64,000 bases of DNA from Sodiomyces alkalinus F11 (taxonomy: Eukaryota; Ascomycota; Sordariomycetes; Glomerellales; Plectosphaerellaceae): assembly GCF_003711515.1 (NCBI RefSeq), contig NW_021167089.1:1279799-1343798 (forward strand), read 5' to 3'. A program made the position numbers and the translations under genes. Under the pieces are notes generated by a model. It was given only the letters and a program-made list of their open reading frames with translations. It made no database searches and was not told where the DNA came from. This document shows, piece after piece, positions 54,410-64,000 of the stretch (position 1 is the first letter of the stretch; each line of letters starts with the position of its first letter).

Positions 54410-57400
54410 TCACGCGGTCTGCGGTGGGAGGGCGTCATTCTTGTCCGTGTCAGATTCGGCAAACCCGACTTTCTGAAAGCTTGCACTCTCCACCTTGGGC
54501 GCAACAAGTTTCTCCAACCCGGAAACGCCGCTATCGGCCTCGCCGAAGTTGATGCCAAGGTAGTTGGACTCCAGCTTAGCATCATCTTTGGCCTTTTCGT
54601 CCTCTGGGCCCTCGTCAAGGTTCATCAGTGCAGGCGGGCGATGCCGCATGGCCCGTGCCTTGGCAAGTGAAATCGTCTTCTGCTGGTAGGTCGTCGTAAC
54701 CGGCTGGGCGTCGTCCCGGTCGATGGTTGCCTTCATGAGAGCCGCCATCCATAGCCGGCCTTGCTGGAGGTTCGGCACGGCGAAGTAGTGCACCGTGGGC
54801 TTGGTGAAGTTGACCGCCCGAGACAGCCCCGACCGTGGCGGCACAAGCTTGAAAATGAACATCGAGTCGTCTCCCTTCTCCAGAGTTGCACCAGTAGAAG
54901 GCGTCGGTGCAGAACCGGCACCCGTAAGAGTGGCGTGGAGACCTGTCAGTTTCTCATTGTCCGCAGGCAAGACACGGTGGAAGGATATATCGATGAGACC
55001 CTTCTCCTGGTCGTCATCCTCCGAGTAGAAGTACGCCAATCGGCGTCCCTTGAGCACGAACAGGCGAGGTTTCCATGTCGTCATCAGGTTGGAACTCTTC
55101 TTCTTCATCCAGCCGCTGTAGTCCGCATCCTTCATCGCCTCGCGCGGGCTGATTCTCTGCAAGCCACGCTGATAGGCGCTCGTCTCCTTTTTACTCTTCT
55201 TGCGGCTGCCCTTGCTAGCTGTTGTTCCTGCAATGCTAGGGCTCTTTGTCGTATCGGGAGAGTCTATGTCCAAGCTTGGTGCTGCAGACGGCGTGCTGGA
55301 TCCTGTCCGCGCAGGTGATGGCATGGGAGAATGGCCCAGTGGCGAATCTGAAGGAATGACGGCCTTGAAACGGTCTCCCGCCGAGGTATCTGAAATGGCT
55401 CTCAGTCCTCCGGCCTTGGCGAATGGCTTGTTGACCATGCCGCTGAGCCAGTCATTGCTAGCAACTTGGCGATTCGCCGAGGAGCCAGATGCCAAGGCAA
55501 AGTCCCGACCGGAGCCGTCGAGTTTTGTGACCGTGGGCGACTGCGATTCTCTCACCGAAGGCACACGTCTCGCCGATCGCGTCGTGCTTGTCGAAGTCGG
55601 CCTTACGTGGGTCGTAGGCTGGATGCCGTAATACTTCTGGGCCGCAGGCGATGGCGCACCTCCTTCCCGCGAGGCATCGATGCTGCCGTACCTCGAATGT
55701 CTAGAGAGGGCCGTCCCGCTCCTCATCCGTTGCTCGTCGGCGTAGCTACTCTTTCTCGAATGGGCGCCGCTGTCGCGCTTCCTGAGCACGTTCCTCCTCT
55801 TGCCCTCGGCTTCGGTCCCGCTGAAATAACCGCGATCCAAATCGACAGCCGAGTCCTGCAGGTCGGAGTTGGGCTGCTGCGGCTGCCAGGCGTCCTGAAG
55901 ACCAGTCGAAGACAGGGGCCGCGGGGAGGAAAACGCGTTGCCCATGCTCCAGTTGCGATCGAAGGAGGGCTCTTTCTTATGTGCGCCGTCTCGTAGGGGA
56001 AACGTCCCGCTAGTGCCAATTTTTGGCGTGCCAGAGTGCGGCAGCGGGGTGCCACTCGCGCGGAAATCGGTAGACGAGTGTCGACGGGAGTGGTTCAGGT
56101 CCCTGATAGAAGCCGCAGACGGCCGTTTGGTGTGAGTTGCCCGGGTGGGGCTATCTAGAGTGGAAGTAGGGGACACAAGGGGGCTGGGTTCCATTGGGTT
56201 GAAAGAGCCCTTGGCCTGGGCAGACGCGGGCCTGTCGTCGGCCGGCGGCAGCCTTTGAATGGAATTAGTTAAGGTCCCCGCCCTGCTGCGCGCCCTCCAC
56301 GCGTCTTCCGAGCCCGCTTCACTTCCGTAGGTCTGTGTTGTCCGTCTCGTGGGGGGGCCCTGACCGTCGCATTCGTCTTGAAGCGCCTTGATCTTCTGCC
56401 ACGTCTTCAACCGCCTGCCAACGGATCCAAGGTCGAAGGCTTTGATGAAGAGGGAGCTCTGGTCCATACCGAGTAATACTTCGCCGCTAATCTCCTGGTC
56501 TCGAAACACTTCGCAGTGATGCTTTTCGACGCCGGCGGTGAAGAGATGTTCGGCAACCTGGTCGGGGGTCCAATTCAGAACCTCAGCACGTGTATGCGTA
56601 GATTCTTCCTCTTCATCCGTTTCCTCGCCTTGAATGTACGACATGCGTGGGTCGAGCTGGGCGCTGTATTCACTATCCGAATCGTTTGAAACACGAAGAG
56701 CGGAGGTGCTCGGGGGAGAGCGAAGGTTGGTGATGTGCTCGTCAATGACATTGAGGGTGTCATGGAGTACCTGGCTATCTTGGCTGGCGTTTGCCAAAGC
56801 CCCCAGGTCTGGACTGCTGGTCGCGGGGACGGGGAGCGACGAGACATCATCCCTAACGGAATTCAGGGGAAGAGTGACAGGGGGTTCGGGTGTATCTGAA
56901 GGCTGAGGCGGAATTGCAGCAGGAGGAGGAGGGGTTGCGGCCGGGTCTTCGGGCGTGGAGCCGACAGCGGAAGCTGGCCGTTCGTTTGGTACAGGTTTGG
57001 ATGCAGGTTCGCCTTGGGGATTCATGAGAGGCCCGGAAGGCGTCGTGTTGCCGGTCGTGTTTGCAGGTGCGGCGTTTGCCTGAGAAGGTTTAGGTGCTGG
57101 GCGGGTATAGACCTCGGGGAAGAGGCCACTGTTCCCATTGCACAACTGTTTTCCCAAGAACCAGCCATCGCCAAATTCGTCGTCTGGTTCGAGGAGTTCA
57201 ACTCGATCACCTTTGGCCAGGCTAAGTTCATCGGAGCTTCGGGCTTGGAAGTCATCTAGACGGAGAAGCGCCGAGGTCAGCGGGGAAGCCCGGAAGGGGA
57301 ATATGAACAGGAAGTCACATTGTCAGCAGTGAAACTTACGGATAACAATGAGGATATCGCCAATCTCTGGGCGAGCCTGAGACTGGGCTTCGTTTGGCGG

Positions 57401-57412
57401 CTTTGCAGCCAT
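54410..57412 (-). CDS. BOI2: Boi1/Boi2-type SH3-SAM-PH polarity protein
   Basis: Cell-polarity scaffold that links Cdc42/Bem1 signalling to exocytosis at growth sites. Two exons, 57412-57340 and 57255-54410, give 972 aa (yeast Boi1 is about 980). SH3 is at about residues 18-75 (DFQARSSDELSLAKGDRVEL, DGWFLGKQL, GLFPEVYT). SAM is at about 250-315 (WTPDQVAEHLFTAGVEKHHC, LKTWQKIKAL). PH is at about 733-865 (SGWMKKKSSNLMTTWKPRLF, VLKGRRLAYFYSEDD, WMAALMKATI). Between SAM and PH is a 400-residue Ser/Pro-rich linker. Without the intron the SH3 is cut, because the exon 1 frame stops just after GTAAGT. Family assignment is firm; Boi1 versus Boi2 cannot be separated in filamentous fungi. Confidence 0.94.
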
Positions 57413-59160
57413 TTCGGTGGCGAGGACGGTGAGTCGCGGCGAGGCGCGACAAGGGCAGCGCGAGCAGCGCAGGTAGCGCGGGGCGGCTTCCAAAGAAAGA
57501 GTAAGAACAAAGACCCGATATCGTAATGGCAGGATATAGGCGATGTTTTCCAAAGGAGTGTGCCCAGGTAATTAAGGATAGCTCTAAAGTAAGGGCGTTC
57601 AGAAGATGAGGGCGATGGCTGGAATTCCGTGGTTACCTTAGTAAAGAGACTTTGTCATCTTCCGGACAAAGTCGACAGGCTTTGGTAGCGAATGTTACTT
57701 TGACTAGCTGCCTCAGTAAAAATATACGTGCACCTGTCGGTATCGGATACCTTAGGAAAACCTGCCGGAGGATGCAATCTTCGGCAACTGTGTGAACTGG
57801 TTCGGGGGTCGTACGGAGTATGAAGTACAGATACTAAGGTAGCTAATAAGGTAGGTAAACACGAAGTATTACTGAGTAAAGACCACCTTAAACGGAAAGG
57901 TTCGTCAGCATTCACCCCCTGGAGGCTTGTTCACAAGAGGGACCTTTGTATCCGTCCATATATCCCCGTATTCTTACTCCGTACCCGTACCTGAATCAGG
58001 GTGTCGCCCTTTCAGTGTTGAGGATCCAGCTATCCGTGATTGGTGCGATGGCTTCCTCAAGGGATATGAAGAGCGTGGTTTGCTCCTATTGGTGGACTCT
58101 GTTAGGTAGCTATGTATTGTTTAATATCACGGGCTAAAGTCGGTCCGACGTTGTGACAGTGAGTACTACGGTAGGTACCTAGGTCATGAAGGTGAGCGGA
58201 GAGAAGCTGCTGAACTTGTATCTAAGTGATAGCGTTGTCTCTGGCTAATCGGACCGGTGCTTGGAGGGTGTCCCTTTTAACTTGATCTCCGCTTGTGACC
58301 GCGAGGTTTGTGGTGGATTAAGATGAAGACAGGGGGCGTTATGTCAGATGCATTGTAGGTATTAACCAGAGAAGACAGATCGTTGATTCGGAGGCAGTGT
58401 CCCATGCGCATATGAAGTATGCTACATGGTGTGATGACCAGTAGCTTATGTTGAACCTCAGCGATGCTGTATTGGTCAAGTAGAGTAAACTCGTGTGTTT
58501 GACAAGTGGGGGCTTCTCGCCCAGAGGTGTTCCCGTGAATCCCGTCATGATGCCCTATCACTAGCGGACCTTACTGAGTAAGGACAACATTTTAAGATGC
58601 GAGCTTCGGATAAAGACCCTAATCACGTACTCTGATCGTACGCAGTACGCTATCAACATCCTACGGAGTATCCGTAGCATGTGGAAGGGGAAGGAGACCA
58701 GCGTATAGCGTTGCTGGCTATTCATATGGTAAAGCGTTCGGTGGACCGTTGCGCGAGCAATCGAACGAGCTCCCGGTCTGTACGTACGGAGTAGATGTGA
58801 AATAGCACCTGAACGGGTTGTAGGTATTTATTCGTAACTGTCTCAGAAACCCCGCCCCGCGATAGAAGCAGAATCTCTTTGGCCACCCGCTATCAGGGCA
58901 CTTTCGGATCCTGCACCGGATTTTCCGCTCCCCCAAAATCCAGTCGCTCATTGTCTAGGACGTGACGTCCGAGTATGGTACTGATATTAATGTCGTAGTT
59001 AAGAGGCTCCCTAGGCATTGGGCCGCGCCACCCTTCCACTACATTGCACTTGTGCTGCATTCTCCAACTTTCTTCCTTGTCAAAACCATCATCACGGCAA
59101 CATATCCACATTCTGTTTAAGTGGGGTAGTTCTCAAGGTTGTTGTGCCTTAACTTCATCG
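57413..59160. other. intergenic, 1.7 kb, motif-rich
   Basis: Promoter of the Boi gene and 3' flank of the DUF1264 gene. Four or more TACGGAGTA/TACTCCGTA copies (57812, 57975, 58662, 58785) fall within 1 kb. No gene is supported. Confidence 0.55.
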
Positions 59161-59918
59161 TCAAGTCCGTTCCTTGCTCTTCCAAGTCTGATCGGCGTGG
59201 GGGTGAATTTCCGGTTCGTCGATGTACTTTCTCACCTCCTCCTTCCTTTTGTAGTCCGACTTGAACCTCCGATCTCTGTCCCCGACATACTTATCAAAGT
59301 CGAACTGGTCCCGCGCCGTGTAGCTCGTCATCAACTGAGGCTCACCCAAGGGTAGCTTGTCGCCCCGGTCCACCTGCCAGAGATGATAGATCTTTCCATA
59401 TAGGCGTACGACTTCCTCCATCTCCTTATTCTCAGCAATCTCCCATACAGCATCCGGCACGGCGGGCTGTGGCATGATGAGCATGCCCGACTTGACCTCA
59501 AAGACGTGGCTGTGCCATAGTTTGCGTTCCTCCGGATCCAGGGTTTCGTACAGTCGCGGTGTGATCATGTACTCGATGCCGATGATGCGCGCGTTGCGCT
59601 CTGGGCTGTCATAGAGGATGCACTGGCGTACCTCGTCGTTGAGGTGGCCGCAATAATGGTTGGCTTCGACGACACGACTCGGGTCGGACGCATAGGCATG
59701 GAAGGCATTGAGATGAGCGCAGATGTTCCCAAGAGGAGCGAATTCCTGCACATGTCGTCTCAATTACAAACTTGTCTTTGTTGAACTTGAACCTTAGGGA
59801 CCACTGTGAGACCTAGGTAGGTACTTACCTGCGTAGCTGCAGCTCCCGTTAGGAGGGTTTGGTTCTTTGCCGAAAGGGGCTCACCGGCCGTCTGGTCGTT
59901 TTGGGATACTGAAGCCAT
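59161..59918 (-). CDS. DUF1264 / oil-body-associated protein family
   Basis: Homologue of plant OBAP proteins that associate with lipid droplets; the role in fungi is not established. Exons 59918-59829 and 59745-59161 join in phase 0 (GTAAGT, TGTGCAG) to 224 aa. Family landmarks are APLGNICAHLNAFHAYASDP, EANHYCGHLNDEVRQCILYD, ARIIGIEYMITPRLYETL, EERKLWHSHVFEVKSGML and WQVDRGDKLPLGEPQLM, covering the whole domain. The C-terminus is charged (SDYKRKEEVRKYIDEPEIHP). It has no membrane helix or signal peptide. Confidence 0.9.
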
Positions 59919-61280
59919 TGCTGGGGACTTTACAACTTCACAGAGCGAAGAATCCGTGGTTATACTTCGTGGAGAGATGTCATTCCGTCTGTCTGTCTGT
60001 CTGACTTTACGAAGTAGGTCTTTTGGGGGAGGCAGGCTTGTGTTTCCTCATCCATCTGGTCGAAACTACGTCATAGATGTTTAGCATGAGGGAGTTGAGA
60101 TGCACTGCTTGTATCCGCATATACGTCTACCTCAATATATCCCAACATAATTACTTCGTACCTGCCCTGCTTGCATCCTACGGAGTTCCCTAAATTTATT
60201 GCAGGATGCGGAGGAAAGGAAAGAAAGTGACAAACACACCAGTAGGAGTAGCTTCTTCAAGACAAACAAAATCATAGGCACTGGCCATGATCATGGTCTT
60301 GAGTATATATTCCCCTACGAGTACCGAAGACATTAAGACACACCTATGCAGACAAGATACACCTAAGGTAAGGTACGCAGAAAGAGATGTCGGATGTCTT
60401 GACCCGGGAATTAAGTTTTTTTTTTTTCTTTTTTCTTTTTGCTGGAGCATGAATGAACGTAAAATACCAAAATAATAAACCACTAAAATAACACTAACTT
60501 AGAAATAAGGTAAGGTAACTTGAAAGGCGTGCTGTTTGAAGGTCGAGTGCTGCGACACTTTTGCGGACTCGTAGTTAATTTCGCCCTGATCCTTCCAGTT
60601 CAACCAATAAAGCACTCCATAAATGGTTCGAAGCAGTCTCCCTTTGAATTGGACCGAAACCCTTGCTTACCTCACTTCCAAGTAAGCGCTTAGTGGATTG
60701 GCCCCAAGTTAACTAAGCTACGGTAGGGAGTAATTACGGATGCACCACAGTACCTGCTCAGCACATCTGTGAGGTACCTTAAGGTAGGTAGGTATGTATA
60801 GAGTACTCGGGATGTTAAAGGTACCCGATTCCTAAGTTAATAATAAATGGAAGGCTACGAAGTATGAAGTACAACACCCTACGGTAGTCGAAAAACGCCT
60901 GCGTTTCCTTGCCTACCTTATCGACGCGTCTTCCATGCCTCTTGCCCTCCTGCGACGTTGCGGGGGCATCACAAACCAGCAGATAAACAGGAAACAGAGC
61001 AAAGTACATCCATCTGGCGAAGTGTCAGGCAGAATATGGGAACGAGTTTCCTTACTAGAACCGTCGCTCAGCTTCTTCACACCAGATAGGCTTCCACCAG
61101 TTCCAGATTATCCATGGTACGAGAAGATATCGCTTCCCATACTCATCCTCCGTTTGTTCTAAGAAGGGAGCTATTTTGTCGTCTCGCTGCGTCTCACTAA
61201 CGGGGGTCAATACAGTCTCAACGACGTAGCCGAAGCCTCCCCCTTGTCGTGTTTCTCTCGGCCACGAGACCTTCCCCAGC
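59919..61280. other. intergenic, simple repeats
   Basis: Shared promoter of the divergent DUF1264 gene and the right-edge gene. It includes (GTCT)n at 59987-60003, a T-run at 60416-60427, and a GGTACCTTAAGGTA palindrome at about 60773. A 225-codon minus frame ending at 61055 is antisense to the right-edge gene and is not supported. Confidence 0.5.
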
Positions 61281-64000
61281 ATGAACCCCTCGGGGGAGCC
61301 CGGGAATCTGAATAAAGACACCCAGTTCAGAGCGGCGAATAAGACTGCGAACGCCTTTCTGGGTGCCCATTTTCTGCCGACATGGGCCTCTAAGGGCTCT
61401 AAGCGTGGGATTGAGGCTGTATCCACGGCCAATGGACAAATCGCACAACCTCGCCAAGCAAGGAAGAACCTCCATCGGGTGCCCGAACCCGGCGATGACA
61501 TTATGATACGGAATCCTGTCCAGCCTGATAGCACCCAACAATGTCCAGATTCCGCCTCGTTAGAGAAAACTTCCGTACCACAGTCCACGCGCACTTCGCC
61601 TTCAACTGCGACTTGCGTTGCAAATAGATCCCAACACTCAACCTCGCCGGGCCCTACTGAACACCAAGTTGGAAGGTATGAGCTTCGAGACTGATCTTGT
61701 CTCGTATTTCTTACTTGGCTGCCCTGTAACATTTATCAGATGCTTGTCTGACCCCTGAGATCTCTAGGAAAGAACCGACAGTCTCTCTGCCCTCCGCTGC
61801 TCCCACGAACGAGTCTACCCAGGCGGTATCAAATCCGCAAGGCGTCCGTGACCAGACGGCGGCTTCTAGCGACAGCTCTGTTCACCTCAACCCCTCTGTT
61901 TCTCCTATCGTCACGAATGTGCCCCTCCACGAGCCATCGAACCAGCCCGGCCCCATCGAGCACGGCCTGCATGACACGCCCTCTGGGGACCGAGAAACTC
62001 CCGCGAGGAGGACCTCAACTCAGGTCCTATCCTCAGGCCCGGGGACCCCGCAAGTGTCAGATGCTAGTGTTCATGGTACAACCGGGGAGATACTCATCCC
62101 CGACCCTGCTTTGCTCGGAGGAGGTGATGTTTCCAGCAATCCCTCGGCAGCTCCGTCTCGAGTGAACCAGCTTGGGGCTACAGAGAGAGGCCAGATTCCT
62201 CCGCAAGACCCTCATCCATCCGCCATAGCTCCTCCACCTGCCTCTGCTCCGCCGCCATCTGCTCCCACTGTCTCTCCGTCTACACATCTACCACCTTCAA
62301 CGGGGTTGCAACGAGGCGCCAACCGAACAGGTTCAGAAGCAGGCGAATGGGACAAATGGTCAATGCAGATCACTGAACGTGTCCGGCTTGTCTATCACAC
62401 CCTGGTGGAGAGCAAGGATGTGTATACCATTCCAAGATACGGAATCTTGAAAAAAGCTTTGCAAAACAAAGATGCGGCTTTTATAGGAACTCACCAACTC
62501 TTTTGCACATGGACCCTGGAAGGGTCCATGGTGAGCATGCATCTCAACCTGGAAATGCCTGTGATAGTTTCTGCGTTCAACATCATTCAGGATGGCCTTG
62601 CACCCAACAACATGCGAGGAGAGGATCTGCTCTGGCTTGCACGTTTCCCCTACTCGTCTCCTCTTCACTGGATGCAATCTCCTTTTGTCCAAGGAAAATT
62701 TCTCACTTGGCTTTCCATCTTCCTGAACAATCTTGCGTCTCGGTGGCCAACCTTGGTTCGAGAAATTAGGGAGCGGCAGTATCCGCTCCTTGCTGAGGAG
62801 CTACGTGCTCTACTGCTTGTCAGATCACCTCTTCTTGAGGTGATTCTCTTCATAGCCAGTCGAACACATCTCGGCATCCCGAACGTCATGAATAATGCGA
62901 TTGCGGCTCAAATGCTTCAACTCCATTATGAAGATGCTCAAAACTTCTCCTCGCCGGACCAGTCTAATCGAGACTCTTTTAAGGCAAGGCTCACAGCGGA
63001 ATATTCGGGTTTGTATCGACGGCATCTCGACCTACAAAACCAGATGCCCCGAAAGTCTTTCCTCCGAGACAATTTTAACGCTCCGGACTTTTCTCAGACA
63101 CAACCCTCCTTCCAGGGAGACTACCCAGCACTAAGGAACATGTCACACTCCGATCATATGGCTCAGGGGAGCCCATCGGCATCATCTGCTTTGCAGCATC
63201 ATTCTTCCTTCGTACCGGCCATGCCCTATCACTACCCGGCAACACAGCCTCAGCACCTGCCGAATATGAATGGTCAATCTTCCCACCCAATGCCTACACC
63301 CATGCGCGTCAATTCCTCGGTAGGTCCTCGGCAAGGGCAGTACCAAGGCGCTCATCCTTCGACCGGTAGGAATTCAACAGCGTATGGAATGACACCCCAG
63401 GCAGGGGTCTCAATGTTTCCAACTGCTGTCAGCCACCCTCAACAATATTGTGCTCAAGGCCGACCTCTCCCTGCCGTGCATACGGCCCTAGATAGCACTG
63501 AGTCGTTGCCAAGGATCGCCGCCCACGCCCGCGGCATGCAGAATGGGTATGTGACCCTTCAAAGTCAGTCGTACGGCCACGGGTATCCAGTGAATCGTCC
63601 AGTTGTGTTTTCACAGAATCCAGCCCACCGGACGAGCTCCGTGTTGTACCAAACGAATCCCACCCAACAGGCGAGTGCTACCCAGCGTATGAATCAACTT
63701 CAGCTTCAAGCACAGCATCACGCCCAGCATCAAGCCCAGCAGACGAATCAGTCCCAGCAGACGCGAGGACAGGCGCAACCAGAGAACCAGCTTCCGACGG
63801 GACCCCCAGTCCAGCGTTCTCGCCTGTCCTCCCAGATACCTCTTGTGCTTTCTCCACTGTCTCGTTCCCCTTCCCAGACCATTCCGCCGGGGTCAGCGCC
63901 GCCTGCATCTGGGGTGCAGATGTTACAGTCCCCGCTCATGGCACAGCCCGATCAGCAACTCCCAGATGTCAGACTGTCGTCAATACGGCCAACGAGGGGG
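61281..64000 (+). CDS. long Pro/Gln-rich protein, 3' end outside the window
   Basis: Partial gene, at least 876 residues. Exon 1 is 61281-61675 and exon 2 runs from 61768 to the window edge without a stop; the join AG|G is in phase, with a TCTCTAG acceptor and a CTGAC branch point. Residues about 130-330 are disordered and Pro/Ser-rich. A folded, helical segment follows (WDKWSMQITERVRLVYHTLV, FIGTHQLFCTWTLEGSMVSM, WLARFPYSSPLHWMQSPFVQ, LAEELRALLLVRSPLLEVIL). The rest is Gln/His/Pro-rich, with QAQHHAQHQAQQ. The N-terminal ANKTANAFLGAHF stretch reminds me of fungal MIZ/SP-RING (SUMO ligase-like) proteins. The zinc finger that would prove it lies beyond the edge, so this is a weak suggestion. 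Confidence 0.75.

Noticed and set aside
61055..61732. 225-codon minus-strand frame
   Set aside because: It is antisense to exon 1 of the right-edge plus-strand gene, which has in-phase splicing and typical codon use.

Overview
This is nuclear DNA of a filamentous ascomycete (Pezizomycotina, most likely Sordariomycetes; the genus cannot be fixed from this window). Genes carry short GT-AG introns, mostly 50-130 nt, with CTAAC/CTGAC branch points. They sit on both strands without operons and include fungal hallmarks: a Zn2Cys6 regulator, a bHLH factor with a proline-rich tail, Mis18, Boi and Nsa2. I rebuilt exon structures by hand from splice signals, codon phase and protein family knowledge. 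Only frames that join in phase were accepted.

Layout. 0-6.3 kb: NSA2 (60S assembly), a PXMP4-like peroxisomal membrane protein, and a Zn2Cys6 transcription factor on the minus strand. 6.3-16.2 kb: a gene-poor island with a 480-bp MITE (about 129-bp inverted repeats, 8-bp target duplication), an imperfect hairpin followed by poly(A), many short intergenic motifs, and a 10-N assembly gap. 16.2-33 kb: bHLH factor (with an apparent 1-nt frameshift), two-RRM protein, PEX5, REX1-type exonuclease, Mis18, SET/MYND protein, and an unrecognised three-exon gene. 34-44.5 kb: coiled-coil protein, MFS transporter, epsilon-COP, and a decayed gene with two CAG-to-TAG-type stops. 44.8-64 kb: LRR/Mhp1-like protein, ribosomal protein L5, HAD hydrolase, Boi-type SH3-SAM-PH protein, DUF1264 (oil-body-associated) protein, and a long gene running off the right edge.

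Most genes are housekeeping and unrelated to each other. Possible themes are peroxisome function (PXMP4-like and PEX5, about 18 kb apart), ribosome supply (NSA2, RPL5, REX1) and polarity/secretion (Boi, epsilon-COP, Mhp1-like). No biosynthetic cluster, virus, CRISPR array or complete transposase gene is visible. I see no convincing new multi-gene system. The most interesting items are the 8-nt microexon plus GC-AG intron in NSA2, the MITE, the RIP-like pseudogene, a 9-bp motif strongly enriched between genes, and two well-structured genes I cannot assign.
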